Origin: Azonexus sp.
Lineage (GTDB): Bacteria > Pseudomonadota > Gammaproteobacteria > Burkholderiales > Rhodocyclaceae
Direction: 5' to 3'
Assembly (NCBI GenBank): GCA_031260295.1
Contig: JAIRKE010000038.1
Span: forward strand, 1 to 38,235
DNA length: 38,235 bases
The notes under the pieces were generated by a model. That model ran no database searches. It was not told where the DNA came from and saw only the letters and a list, made by a program, of their open reading frames with translations. Position 1 is the stretch's first letter; every line of letters begins with the position of its first letter. Shown here in pieces: positions 24,061 through 30,902 of this stretch. Position numbers and translations under genes: made by a program.

Positions 24061-24897
24061 TTATTGCTTGACCGCCTTGACGACGCCGTCCGTCCCCAGA
24101 CCGATGGTCTCATCGAACGAGACATGGTGGAAACGACCGCCGGCATGATCGGCGTGGATGGCAACGCCAAAGGTAACGGCCTTGCCGGCGGCAAGCACGG
24201 CGTTGCCGGCCAGCTTGCGGGTGAAAGTCACGGTGTAGGTGTCGCCGGACTTGCTGCCCTCGGCCGTGGCACCGGCCTTGCCGCCTTCCATGTTGCGCTT
24301 GTCGGTGACGCTGCCGTCGAACGACTTGCCACTGCTGCGCCACTGCATCAGATCGAAGGCCCCCTCCTTGACGTACTTGGTCTTCTTGTCATCGGCACCG
24401 GGCATGGTGCGGGCATCCTGGTGGCAGGTAGCCCAACAACCAATCTGTTCACCCATCGGCACCTTGCCATTGGGGAACATGATGCTGGCCTTGACTTCGT
24501 TTTCCTTGTCCGACTTGTCGGCACCGCCAGTCGGGGCCTTGAAAGTCAGGCGGACGTACAGATTGGTGGCATCGTAGGCAGCCTGGACGCCGACTGTATA
24601 AGTACCCACCTTGGGCGCACCCTTGGGTTCCATCTCCTTGCTCAGCAGGCGCTTGACGTCGAGACTCAGCTTGCCGTCCTCGATATGGCAGCCAGCACAG
24701 GTTTCGCCCTTCTTCAGGCCGCTGGCGCCGCTGTGTTCACCTTTACCTTGGACCCATTCGAGCGGCGAAACACCGGGGTGGAAGACATGAATATCGGTCT
24801 TCGGCACCTTGCTCCAGTCCGGTGCGGCCAGGGCGGAGGAAGCACCAACGGCCATCAGGGCGCCGAACACGGCCAGAGATACGAAATTTCTTTTCAT
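24061..24897 (-). CDS. c-type cytochrome with ethylbenzene-dehydrogenase-like heme domain
   Basis: A 278-residue secreted protein (signal peptide to about ALAA, residue 25). An N-terminal c-type motif CAGCH is followed by a beta-rich domain resembling the cytochrome c-552/DMSO-reductase-like heme-binding (EB_dh) family (VGTYTVGVQAAYDATNLYVRLTF, KASIMFPNGK). A second motif, CWATCH, has three rather than two residues between the cysteines and may be a CX3CH heme c site. It is the second gene of the nir operon, so electron transfer to or from NirS is inferred. The start at 24897 is chosen because GGAG lies 10 nt upstream; an ATG three codons earlier has almost no spacing from it. Confidence 0.8.
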   Translation of the reverse strand: MKRNFVSLAVFGALMAVGASSALAAPDWSKVPKTDIHVFHPGVSPLEWVQGKGEHSGASGLKKGETCAGCHIEDGKLSLDVKRLLSKEMEPKGAPKVGTYTVGVQAAYDATNLYVRLTFKAPTGGADKSDKENEVKASIMFPNGKVPMGEQIGCWATCHQDARTMPGADDKKTKYVKEGAFDLMQWRSSGKSFDGSVTDKRNMEGGKAGATAEGSKSGDTYTVTFTRKLAGNAVLAAGKAVTFGVAIHADHAGGRFHHVSFDETIGLGTDGVVKAVKQ

Positions 24898-24973
24898 TGT
24901 GGTCATTCTCCACAGGAGTTGTCGGTTCCGGCGACAGGCGACGCCGGCGAATACGGTATTGACGCTGAATATA

Positions 24974-24997
24974 CTACGGGGGCTTGCGCCCCCGTAG
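24974..24997. terminator. Hairpin between nirS and the downstream cytochrome gene
   Basis: A perfect 10-bp stem CTACGGGGGC/GCCCCCGTAG with a TTGC loop. On the minus strand no long T-run follows, so it is better read as an intercistronic stabiliser or attenuator that lets nirS be made in excess of the genes behind it. Confidence 0.55.
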
Positions 24998-25029
24998 CTT
25001 TACGGCAGATCAAGAAATGCGCAGGTACA

Positions 25030-26709
25030 TCAATAGATGTCGTGCTGCGTGTTGTAAACGTTGAACTTGCCGGTCGGGGTGATCATCTTCGGATCGGTGA
25101 TCACCTTCTTGACCTTCAGCGTCGCATCGTCATAGACAACGATAGCCGAAGGGTCGGTCTTGCCGCCCCACAACGAAATCCACACTTCCTTGCCGTCAGC
25201 CGAGTATTCCGGATGCACGGCGCGCTTGACGGCCTTGGTCGGCGGCAGGCCGGAATCCTTGGCCACGTTCAAGATCGTCGGCGCCTTGGAGAGGTCGGTC
25301 ATGTCCCAGACGGCGACCGATTCAGCCAGATCCTTGTCCGGGTTCTGCGGCGCATCAGCCCAGAAACGCTTGGAAGCCGGATGGGTCTTGACGAACAGGT
25401 TACCTGGCACATGCTTGAGCTCCTGCACGACCTTCCAGTTGTGCTGCTTGTACTGGGCAAACTTCGGATCGTCGGACGGCGTCGAGATCAGGGTCACGAC
25501 GTCGGCGCCAAGGTGGCCGGTGGCCCAGACGGGACCGAATTTCGGATGCACGAAGTTGGCGCCGCGGCCCGGGTGCGGGATCTTGGCGGTATCGATCAGC
25601 GCCGCCAGCTTGCCTTCCTTGGTGTCGACCGCGGCGATCTTGTTCGAGGCATTGGCCGCGACCAGGAAGTAGCGCTTGGTGGCATCCCAGCCGCCATCAT
25701 GCAGGAACTTGGCGGATTCGATGGTGGTCGTCTTCAGGTTCTCGATGTCGGAGTAATCGACCAACTGGATCATGCCGGTTTCCTTGATGTTGACCACCCA
25801 TTCCGGCTTGATTTCGGAGGAGACGATCGAGGCCACGCGCGGTTCAGGATGGTATTCGCCATCAATGGTCATGCCGCGGGTCGAGACGATCTTCATCGGC
25901 TTCAGGGTTTCGCCTTCCATGATCACGTACTGGGGCGGCCAGTAGGAACCGGCGATGGCGTACTTGTCTTCATAGCCCTCGAACTTGGAAGTGTCCACCG
26001 AGCGGGCATCGAAGCCGACCTTCACCTCGGCCACGACCGCCGGTTTCTCCATCCACAGATCGATCAGGCTCAGGCGGCCATCGCGGCCGATCACGTACAC
26101 ATAGCGGCCCGACTTAGAGAGACGGGAAATATGAACGGCATAGCCGGTCTTGACGATGCTGCGGATTTCCTTGGTGTCGCCGTCGATCAGGGCAACTTCG
26201 CCGGTGTCGCGCAGGGTGACCGAGAAGAGATTCTTCAGGTTGATGTTGTTCATCTGCTTGGTCGGACGCTTCTCGACCGGCACGATGACCTTCCAGGTAT
26301 CCATCATATCCTTGAAGCTGAATTCAGGCGGCACATCCGGGGTATTCTGGATGTATTTGGCCATCAGGGCGATTTCCTGCTTGGTCAGGATGTCGTCGAA
26401 GTTGACCATGCCGCCATCGGTGCCGTAGCCGATGATCTTTTCCAGACGGTTCTGGCCGAGGTTGAGCGTGCCGCCTTCGGTAACCTTGCCGTCTTTGTCC
26501 TTCTTCGACCAGTGCGGCTCGAGATTCTTGCCGGTGGCGCCCTTGCGCAGCACGCCGTGACAACCGGCGCAACGTTCGAAGTAAACCTTCTTGGCCTGCT
26601 CCTTCTCCGCCGCGCTCATCGACGGCCCCGCCGCTGCCTGAGCAAAGGCAGAGCCCATGGCCACGGTCATGGCCGACAAGGCCAGCATCCCCACTATGCT
26701 TCGTTTCAT
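25030..26709 (-). CDS. nirS: NirS, cytochrome cd1 nitrite reductase
   Basis: A 559-residue periplasmic enzyme that reduces nitrite to nitric oxide. It has a Sec signal peptide (cleavage after AFAQA), a cytochrome c domain with CAGCH at residues 47-51, and the d1 propeller from about residue 140. The d1-site histidines are in YAVHISRLSKSGRY (proximal ligand region), IPHPGRGAN and TGHLGAD (active-site pair). The end, TPTGKFNVYNTQHDIY, is the conserved NirS C-terminus. The start at 26707-26709 has a good Shine-Dalgarno (GGAGAGG, 5-6 nt away) and begins the signal peptide; the longer open frame to 26802 would run into the FNR box. Confidence 0.97.
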   Translation of the reverse strand: MKRSIVGMLALSAMTVAMGSAFAQAAAGPSMSAAEKEQAKKVYFERCAGCHGVLRKGATGKNLEPHWSKKDKDGKVTEGGTLNLGQNRLEKIIGYGTDGGMVNFDDILTKQEIALMAKYIQNTPDVPPEFSFKDMMDTWKVIVPVEKRPTKQMNNINLKNLFSVTLRDTGEVALIDGDTKEIRSIVKTGYAVHISRLSKSGRYVYVIGRDGRLSLIDLWMEKPAVVAEVKVGFDARSVDTSKFEGYEDKYAIAGSYWPPQYVIMEGETLKPMKIVSTRGMTIDGEYHPEPRVASIVSSEIKPEWVVNIKETGMIQLVDYSDIENLKTTTIESAKFLHDGGWDATKRYFLVAANASNKIAAVDTKEGKLAALIDTAKIPHPGRGANFVHPKFGPVWATGHLGADVVTLISTPSDDPKFAQYKQHNWKVVQELKHVPGNLFVKTHPASKRFWADAPQNPDKDLAESVAVWDMTDLSKAPTILNVAKDSGLPPTKAVKRAVHPEYSADGKEVWISLWGGKTDPSAIVVYDDATLKVKKVITDPKMITPTGKFNVYNTQHDIY

Positions 26710-26792
26710 CTTTCCTCTCCTAGAACAAACAAAAATGCGTTCGACCCCAAACGCGATGACCGCAAGGTTGAACCGGCACGGATCATCCATCC

Positions 26793-26806
26793 TTGATCCC
26801 AATCAA
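26793..26806. promoter_or_regulatory. Perfect FNR/DNR-type box between nirS and nirE
   Basis: TTGATCCCAATCAA, an exact TTGAT-N4-ATCAA match, 84 bp upstream of nirS. Activators of the FNR/DNR/NNR family switch on nir genes when oxygen is low and nitrogen oxides are present. It could also serve the divergent nirE: TATAGT at 26844-26849 is a candidate nirE-side -10, about 50 bp away. Confidence 0.85.
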
Positions 26807-26864
26807 GCTTTTACTGATTGAAAAACCACCATATTCAACGGCCTATAGTGCCGATTGACCAGTT

Positions 26865-26886
26865 AACTAGTTCTTTATGACTAGTT
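26865..26886. promoter_or_regulatory. Inverted repeat upstream of nirE
   Basis: AACTAGT-N8-ACTAGTT, a perfect 7-bp inverted repeat, partly overlapping a second palindrome AGTTAACT (26861-26868). It lies about 80 bp upstream of the nirE ATG and is unlike an FNR box, so another regulator may bind here. Confidence 0.4.
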
Positions 26887-26965
26887 CGCTGCAATCTATG
26901 ATTCGCCGCTATTGGCAGCCTTCGGGGAGGGCATTAGGATGGCCGGCGAGTTTCAGGGAGAAAAC

Positions 26966-27730
26966 ATGCAAGTCGCGAACACATTGGAAAAAGGCAAGGT
27001 CTGGCTGGTCGGCGCCGGTCCCGGCGATCTCGAACTACTGACGGTCAAGGCCGCCCGCCTGATAGCCAGCGCCGACGCGCTGGTCTACGACCACCTGGTC
27101 GGTCACGGCATCGTCGATCTGGCCCGTCCCGATGCCCGCCGCATCTATGTCGGCAAGGAAGCCTCGCGCCACACCCTGCCGCAGGAATTGATCAACGATC
27201 TGCTCGTCGACCTGGCCCGCCAAGGGCTGTCCGTCATTCGCCTCAAGGGCGGTGACCCCTTCATCTTCGGTCGCGGCGGCGAGGAGCTGGAAATCCTGGC
27301 CGCCTCCGGCATTCCCTTTGAAGTCGTTCCCGGCATTACCGCTGCTGCCGGCTGCGGCGCCTATTCCGGCTTTCCGCTGACGCACCGCGAACACGCCCAG
27401 GCCGTCACCTTCGTCACCGGCCATCTCAAGGACGGCACCGTCAATCTCGACTGGCCGGCCCTAGCTCGCCCCAACCATACCGTCGTCTTCTACATGGGTA
27501 TCGGCGCCGCCGCCGACATCTGCCGCCAGATGATCGCCCACGGCCTGCCGGCGCAGACACCGGCCGCCGTCGTCCGCAACGGCACCCAAGCCGACCAGCA
27601 GACCTTGCTGGCCACGCTCGGCACACTACCGCAGTGCATCGCCGAGTCGGGCATCAAGCCGCCGGCGCTGATCGTCGTCGGCACCGTGGTCCGCCTGCAC
27701 GAGAAACTCAACTGGTTCGAGCGGACGTGA
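26966..27730 (+). CDS. nirE: NirE, S-adenosylmethionine:uroporphyrinogen III methyltransferase
   Basis: A 254-residue SUMT-family enzyme that methylates uroporphyrinogen III at C2 and C7 to give precorrin-2, the entry point to siroheme and heme d1. It has the family motifs VGAGPGDLELLTVKAARLI at the N-terminus, ADALVYDHLV, RLKGGDPFIFGRGGEE (SAM-binding) and VVPGITAAAGCGAYSGFPLTHR. No CysG dehydrogenase/chelatase domain is fused. The start at 26966 is set by GGGAG 6 nt upstream; starts as far up as 26912 are in frame but would add a non-family leader. It is divergent from nirS, so its role as the d1-dedicated copy is well supported by context. Confidence 0.93.
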   Translation: MQVANTLEKGKVWLVGAGPGDLELLTVKAARLIASADALVYDHLVGHGIVDLARPDARRIYVGKEASRHTLPQELINDLLVDLARQGLSVIRLKGGDPFIFGRGGEELEILAASGIPFEVVPGITAAAGCGAYSGFPLTHREHAQAVTFVTGHLKDGTVNLDWPALARPNHTVVFYMGIGAAADICRQMIAHGLPAQTPAAVVRNGTQADQQTLLATLGTLPQCIAESGIKPPALIVVGTVVRLHEKLNWFERT

Positions 27731-28128
27731 AAGCGGCTTTGCTCCTACTCGCCGCGCTCGGCGCCGCCAGTTCCGCCCTGGCCTACACCAGCGCCGAGTT
27801 GCGCGGCGACTGCCAAGCCGCCGAGGCGCTGTACCAGGAACAACGCAGCAGCGATCCGTATGAAGCCATCCGCAGCACCCGCTGCATTGCCTATGTCGCC
27901 GGTTTCGTCGACGGCTACGCGATCAGCGATTACCTGGCCGAGAAGATCGGCGTCCGCCTCAATGCCTTCTGCCTGCCGCAGGATGACCATCTGTCGCAAC
28001 GCCTGGTGCGCGCCGTACTCAACCAGCTCGAACGGCTGCCGGCGGACGACAGCAGCACCGCGACCATCATCGCCGGCGCGCTAGCGCGCAGCTTTCCATG
28101 CGCCGAGGCGCTTGAACCGCGCCAGTGA
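27727..28128 (+). CDS. Rap1a/Tai-like secreted small protein
   Basis: A 133-residue protein using a GTG start that overlaps the nirE stop (GTGA). It has a signal peptide (residues 1 to about 18, ending SALA) and a small domain with four cysteines: GDCQAAEALY, TRCIAYVAGFVDGY, FCLPQD and FPCAEA. The CxxYxxGxxDGY and FCxP pattern resembles the Rap1a/Tai family, which includes periplasmic immunity proteins of type VI secretion effectors. No effector gene is adjacent, so an immunity role is unproven. Its link to nirE is probably transcriptional only. The end of the gene contains the tRNA-Leu promoter. Confidence 0.7.
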   Translation: MKAALLLLAALGAASSALAYTSAELRGDCQAAEALYQEQRSSDPYEAIRSTRCIAYVAGFVDGYAISDYLAEKIGVRLNAFCLPQDDHLSQRLVRAVLNQLERLPADDSSTATIIAGALARSFPCAEALEPRQ

Positions 28129-28140
28129 TTCAGGGATAAT
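28112..28140 (+). promoter_or_regulatory. Promoter of tRNA-Leu
   Basis: TTGAAC (28112-28117) and GATAAT (28135-28140) are separated by exactly 17 bp, and the tRNA begins 13 bp later. It overlaps the 3' end of the Rap1a-like gene. Confidence 0.7.
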
Positions 28141-28153
28141 CCGCGCTTCCTGT

Positions 28154-28238
28154 GCCGGGGTGGCGGAATCGGTAGACGCAGCGGATTCAAAATCCGCCGC
28201 CGCAAGGTGTAAGGGTTCGAGTCCCTTTCCCGGCACCA
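28154..28238 (+). tRNA. tRNA-Leu (CAA anticodon)
   Basis: An 85-nt class II tRNA with encoded CCA. The acceptor stem GCCGGGG pairs with CCCCGGC-type 3' bases (TCCCGGCACCA end). The anticodon stem-loop GCGGA-TTCAAAA-TCCGC gives anticodon CAA, which reads UUG. The T-loop is GTTCGAGTC, and a variable arm is present. Its 3' part is the integration target of the mobile element: 17 bp from 28215 are repeated at 36083-36099. Confidence 0.97.
28215..28231. repeat. attL core, in tRNA-Leu
   Basis: GTTCGAGTCCCTTTCCC, the T-arm and adjoining acceptor bases of tRNA-Leu, identical to 36083-36099. The element rebuilds a complete tRNA 3' end here. Confidence 0.85.
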
Positions 28239-28263
28239 AAGAATAGTCCAAAGCAGTCCGATA

Positions 28264-28305
28264 AAGGCCGAAATCCCAAGTAATCACAAGGGTTTCGGCC
28301 TTTTT
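28264..28305 (+). terminator. Intrinsic terminator after tRNA-Leu
   Basis: AAGGCCGAAATCCC pairs (one bulge) with GGGTTTCGGCC across an 11-nt loop, followed by TTTTT. It lies inside the element and replaces the tRNA's own terminator, which is now beyond attR. Confidence 0.8.
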
Positions 28306-28349
28306 CTTATCCGTAGCAGTCCGGGTAAGTCCGTTGTAATCCGCGTTTT

Positions 28350-28402
28350 TTGATGGTACGTTTTTACATACGAGACCATCAACCGGAAACGGAGACCATC
28401 AA
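28350..28402. promoter_or_regulatory. Repeated ACCATCAA sites before the integrase
   Basis: GAGACCATCAA occurs twice, 20 bp apart (28372-28382 and 28392-28402; the second runs into the integrase ATG). An inverted copy, TTGATGGT, lies at 28350-28357. Spacing of about two helical turns next to attL and the integrase start suggests integrase arm-type sites, an AlpA/excisionase site, or autoregulation of int. Confidence 0.5.
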
Positions 28403-29616
28403 TGGCGCTATCGGATGCCAAGGTTAGGACGGCCAAAGCCGGCCAGAAACCCTACAAACTCTCGGATGAAAGATGGCTGTTCCTTCTGGTCTCGCCGTCC
28501 GGTGGCAAGCTGTGGCGGGTGAGCTACCGCTTCGAGGGCAAGCAAAAGACGCTGGCGCTTGGCTCGTACCCTGAAATCACACTGGCCGATGCCCGCCACC
28601 GACGCGACGAAGCCCGCAAGATGCTGGCGAATGGCATTGACCCCGGCGCAGCGAAGAAGGCGCAGAAGGCGGCCAAGACCGAGCGGGCTGCCAATTCATT
28701 TGAAGTGATCTGCCGCGAATGGCTTGAATCCAGGCGAGATACCGTAGAGCCGGCACAAAGCAAAAAGACACTGGCCCGCATGGAGAAGGATGTTTTCCCG
28801 TGGATCGGCGGCAAGCCGATTGCCGACATCACCGCCCCCGACATCCTGGCCGTGCTACGGCGTACCGACGAACGGGGAGCACGCTACACGGCGCACCGGA
28901 TGCGTAGCGAAATCAGCCGAGTCTTCCGCTACGCAGAATCCACCGGCCGGGCCGACCGTGATCCATGCCTGAGCTTGAAGGGGGCGATTCCTTCTGTGCG
29001 TACCGAGCACATGCCGGCCATCACGACCCCCAAGGAAGCAGGCGAAATGCTGCGGGCCTTCGATGGCTTCCGGGGAACCATGATCGTCAAGACAGCGCTG
29101 CTACTCGCCCCCCTGGTATTCGTCCGGCCCGGCGAGCTACGGCAAGCGGAATGGTCAGGCATCGATCTTGACCGAGCAGAGTGGCGCTACCACGTCAGCA
29201 AGACCAAGACCGAACACCTGGTGCCGCTGTCCCGGCAAGCCGTGGCCTTGCTGCGGGAACTGTACCCACTGACCGGCACCGGACGCTATGTGTTCCCCGG
29301 CCGCGATCCACAGAAGCCGATGAGCGATGCAGCGGTCAATGCCGCGCTACGGCGCATGGGCTTTGACACCAAAACCGAAATCACCGGCCACGGCTTCCGG
29401 GCGATGGCGCGGACGATCCTGCATGAAGAACTGCACCAGAAGCCGGAAGTGATCGAGCATCAACTGGCGCACAAGGTGCCGGACGTACTGGGGGCGGCGT
29501 ACAACCGGACGAAGTTCATCAAGGAACGGGTGGCGATGATGCAAGCCTGGGCGGACTACCTTGACAAGCTGAAGGCGGGGGCGGATGTGATTCCGCTACG
29601 GCAGGCGACAGGCTGA
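28402..29616 (+). CDS. int: P4-type tyrosine recombinase/integrase
   Basis: A 404-residue integrase. It has an N-terminal DUF4102 arm-binding domain (about residues 1-85, LSDAKVRTAKAGQKPYKLSDE), a SAM-like core-binding domain (about 100-190) and a catalytic domain (about 205-390). The active-site residues are visible: Arg242 (RPGELR), His330 and Arg333 (GHGFRA), His353 or His357 (HQLAH) and nucleophile Tyr367 (AAYNR). P4-type integrases favour tRNA 3' ends, and this one abuts tRNA-Leu. The start overlaps a GAGACCATCAA repeat; GGAG lies 7 nt upstream. Confidence 0.95.
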   Translation: MALSDAKVRTAKAGQKPYKLSDERWLFLLVSPSGGKLWRVSYRFEGKQKTLALGSYPEITLADARHRRDEARKMLANGIDPGAAKKAQKAAKTERAANSFEVICREWLESRRDTVEPAQSKKTLARMEKDVFPWIGGKPIADITAPDILAVLRRTDERGARYTAHRMRSEISRVFRYAESTGRADRDPCLSLKGAIPSVRTEHMPAITTPKEAGEMLRAFDGFRGTMIVKTALLLAPLVFVRPGELRQAEWSGIDLDRAEWRYHVSKTKTEHLVPLSRQAVALLRELYPLTGTGRYVFPGRDPQKPMSDAAVNAALRRMGFDTKTEITGHGFRAMARTILHEELHQKPEVIEHQLAHKVPDVLGAAYNRTKFIKERVAMMQAWADYLDKLKAGADVIPLRQATG

Positions 29617-29714
29617 GAGGTTTTGCCGCGCCTATCCCGACGGGGAGAAAACCGGGTCGCCCTTACCCGGCTGGCGTGGCATCCGAACAAGGGGGATGCG
29701 TGAAAGGGCGCGTG

Positions 29715-30380
29715 ATGGATGAGAATTTACCGGCAACGGATATACCCGATTGGATGACCCCTTACCTGCACAAGGACACCCTTACCTTGCATGAGGCATC
29801 TTGTTTATGGGCCGTTATGCCGTTGAATCTGACGTACAAGGTGCAGAAAGAACGCTATGCAGAGCAAAGTGCGGCTATGGAAGGATGGGTAAGTCTGATT
29901 CAGGCTGCCTCCGAAAGAGGCGAAATCGAATACGTCCGGCCTATTGCGCCTCCGCAGCAGCCAAGGCAAGCGCCAAGGCAAGCAAATGACGGCCTTGGGT
30001 CGCCTGAGTGGCGACGTGAATGTTTTACAGGGGGTGGGCAGGCTCGCTTCACACCACCCCCTGTCCTTCGGTTCACGCTGGCCGCTCTGAGGGCGTATGC
30101 CGAATCAATCGGCGAGCGCCCGCTATTTCTGTTCCCTGAACATGTTGCGGCGACAGATCGGGCAATCGTAGAGAAACCCAAGGCACCCGCGCCAACTGAA
30201 AACACCTTGCTTGCGACTATCGCGGCGCTGCTGGCGGCATGGCCGGGCGGAAAACAGCCCACCGGAAAAGACCTTGAGAGGGCCGCACAATCTGTAGGTG
30301 TAAACATTTCTGATGACGCCATACGCAATGCGATGAAGCAAGCACGAGACATTTCTCCCAACTTTCCTGCGCCTAAATAG
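29715..30380 (+). CDS. Hypothetical element protein with winged-helix-like C-terminus
   Basis: A 221-residue soluble protein. The N-terminal part (MDENLPATDIPDWMTPYLHKDTLTLHEASCLW) resembles the opening of many phage/island proteins of unknown role. The middle is Pro/Gln-rich (IAPPQQPRQAPRQ) and looks disordered. The last 50 residues (LLATIAALLAAWPGGKQPTGKDLERAAQSVGVNISDDAIRNAMKQA) resemble a DNA-binding winged helix. The start could also be GTG at 29712 or GTG at 29676; 29715 is preferred for AAAGGG 7 nt upstream. Its stop lies in a 12-bp palindrome. No function is assigned. Confidence 0.7.
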   Translation: MDENLPATDIPDWMTPYLHKDTLTLHEASCLWAVMPLNLTYKVQKERYAEQSAAMEGWVSLIQAASERGEIEYVRPIAPPQQPRQAPRQANDGLGSPEWRRECFTGGGQARFTPPPVLRFTLAALRAYAESIGERPLFLFPEHVAATDRAIVEKPKAPAPTENTLLATIAALLAAWPGGKQPTGKDLERAAQSVGVNISDDAIRNAMKQARDISPNFPAPK

Positions 30381-30403
30381 GCAACTCGCCCGCCTATTTA
30401 GGC
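30371..30403. terminator. 12-bp inverted repeat over the stop codon
   Basis: GCCTAAATAGGC-N9-GCCTATTTAGGC, a perfect 12-bp inverted repeat in which each arm is itself nearly palindromic. The TAG stop of the preceding gene is inside the left arm. It has no T-run, so it may be an operator or replication/partition site as well as an RNA stem. Confidence 0.5.
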
Positions 30404-30429
30404 CACCAAACCAGCCAGACAACTGAGGA

Positions 30430-30463
30430 TGCGTCCGTCTTAACTAACAACAGGACGGACGCA
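30430..30463. promoter_or_regulatory. Inverted repeat just upstream of alpA-like gene
   Basis: TGCGTCCGTC-N14-GACGGACGCA, a perfect 10-bp inverted repeat ending two bases before the AlpA-like ATG. As RNA it would mask the ribosome binding site; as DNA it could be an autoregulatory operator. Confidence 0.5.
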
Positions 30464-30464
30464 A

Positions 30465-30677
30465 ATGAGCCAACTCCCCGAAACCGGCTTCCTTCGCCTG
30501 CCGCAGATCATCGGCAACCCCAAGGCAAGCCCGCCCATTCCCCCGCTTATTCCGGTTAGCAAAAGCGCCTGGTGGCAAGGTTGCCGTACCGGCAAGTTCC
30601 CCAAGCCCGTCAGGTTTGGGGCGCGGATTACCGCCTGGCGCGTCGAGGACATTCGCGCCCTGATCGCTTCGCTGTGA
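30465..30677 (+). CDS. AlpA family regulator/excisionase-like protein
   Basis: A 70-residue MerR-like winged-helix protein of the AlpA type: GFLRLPQIIG, then SKSAWWQGCRTGKFPKPVRFGARITAWRVEDIRALIA. AlpA proteins activate or assist integrase/excision in P4-like and PICI elements, and one is standard in Gram-negative satellites. A strong 10-bp inverted repeat covers the translation start region. The next small gene follows 12 bp later. Confidence 0.88.
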   Translation: MSQLPETGFLRLPQIIGNPKASPPIPPLIPVSKSAWWQGCRTGKFPKPVRFGARITAWRVEDIRALIASL

Positions 30678-30689
30678 GGGGTAGCGGTC

Positions 30690-30902
30690 ATGAGCAGAAT
30701 CGACAAATCGGGGGGCGTGAATGCCGAAAGCATGACGCTGGAGAGCGTTTTGGTAGCGACCGGCTATTCCAGGCCGGAGCTAATTGCCAGCATCACAACG
30801 GGGGCGTTTCCGCCGCCTACCGTTTTTAACGGCGATTGTTATGAGTGGTTGGTGGCCGACCTGCAAGGCTTTGCCTTCACTAAAAAGACGGAGCGCGTAT
30901 GA
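30690..30902 (+). CDS. Small hypothetical protein
   Basis: A 70-residue protein between alpA and the primase gene. The middle, TLESVLVATGYSRPELIASITTGAFPPPTVFNGDCYEWLVADLQGF, has the shape of a degenerate AlpA/MerR-like helix-turn-helix (helix, turn, PxP, then W). It may therefore be a second DNA-binding regulator. The stop overlaps the primase start (ATGA). No family is identified with confidence. Confidence 0.6.
   Translation: MSRIDKSGGVNAESMTLESVLVATGYSRPELIASITTGAFPPPTVFNGDCYEWLVADLQGFAFTKKTERV

Noticed and set aside
24064..26796. A 910-codon open frame on the plus strand, antisense to nirS and the cytochrome gene
   Set aside because: The minus strand carries the clear nirS and cytochrome genes. 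The antisense frame is long only because of the high-GC codon pattern, and its translation has no recognisable domain and low-complexity runs.
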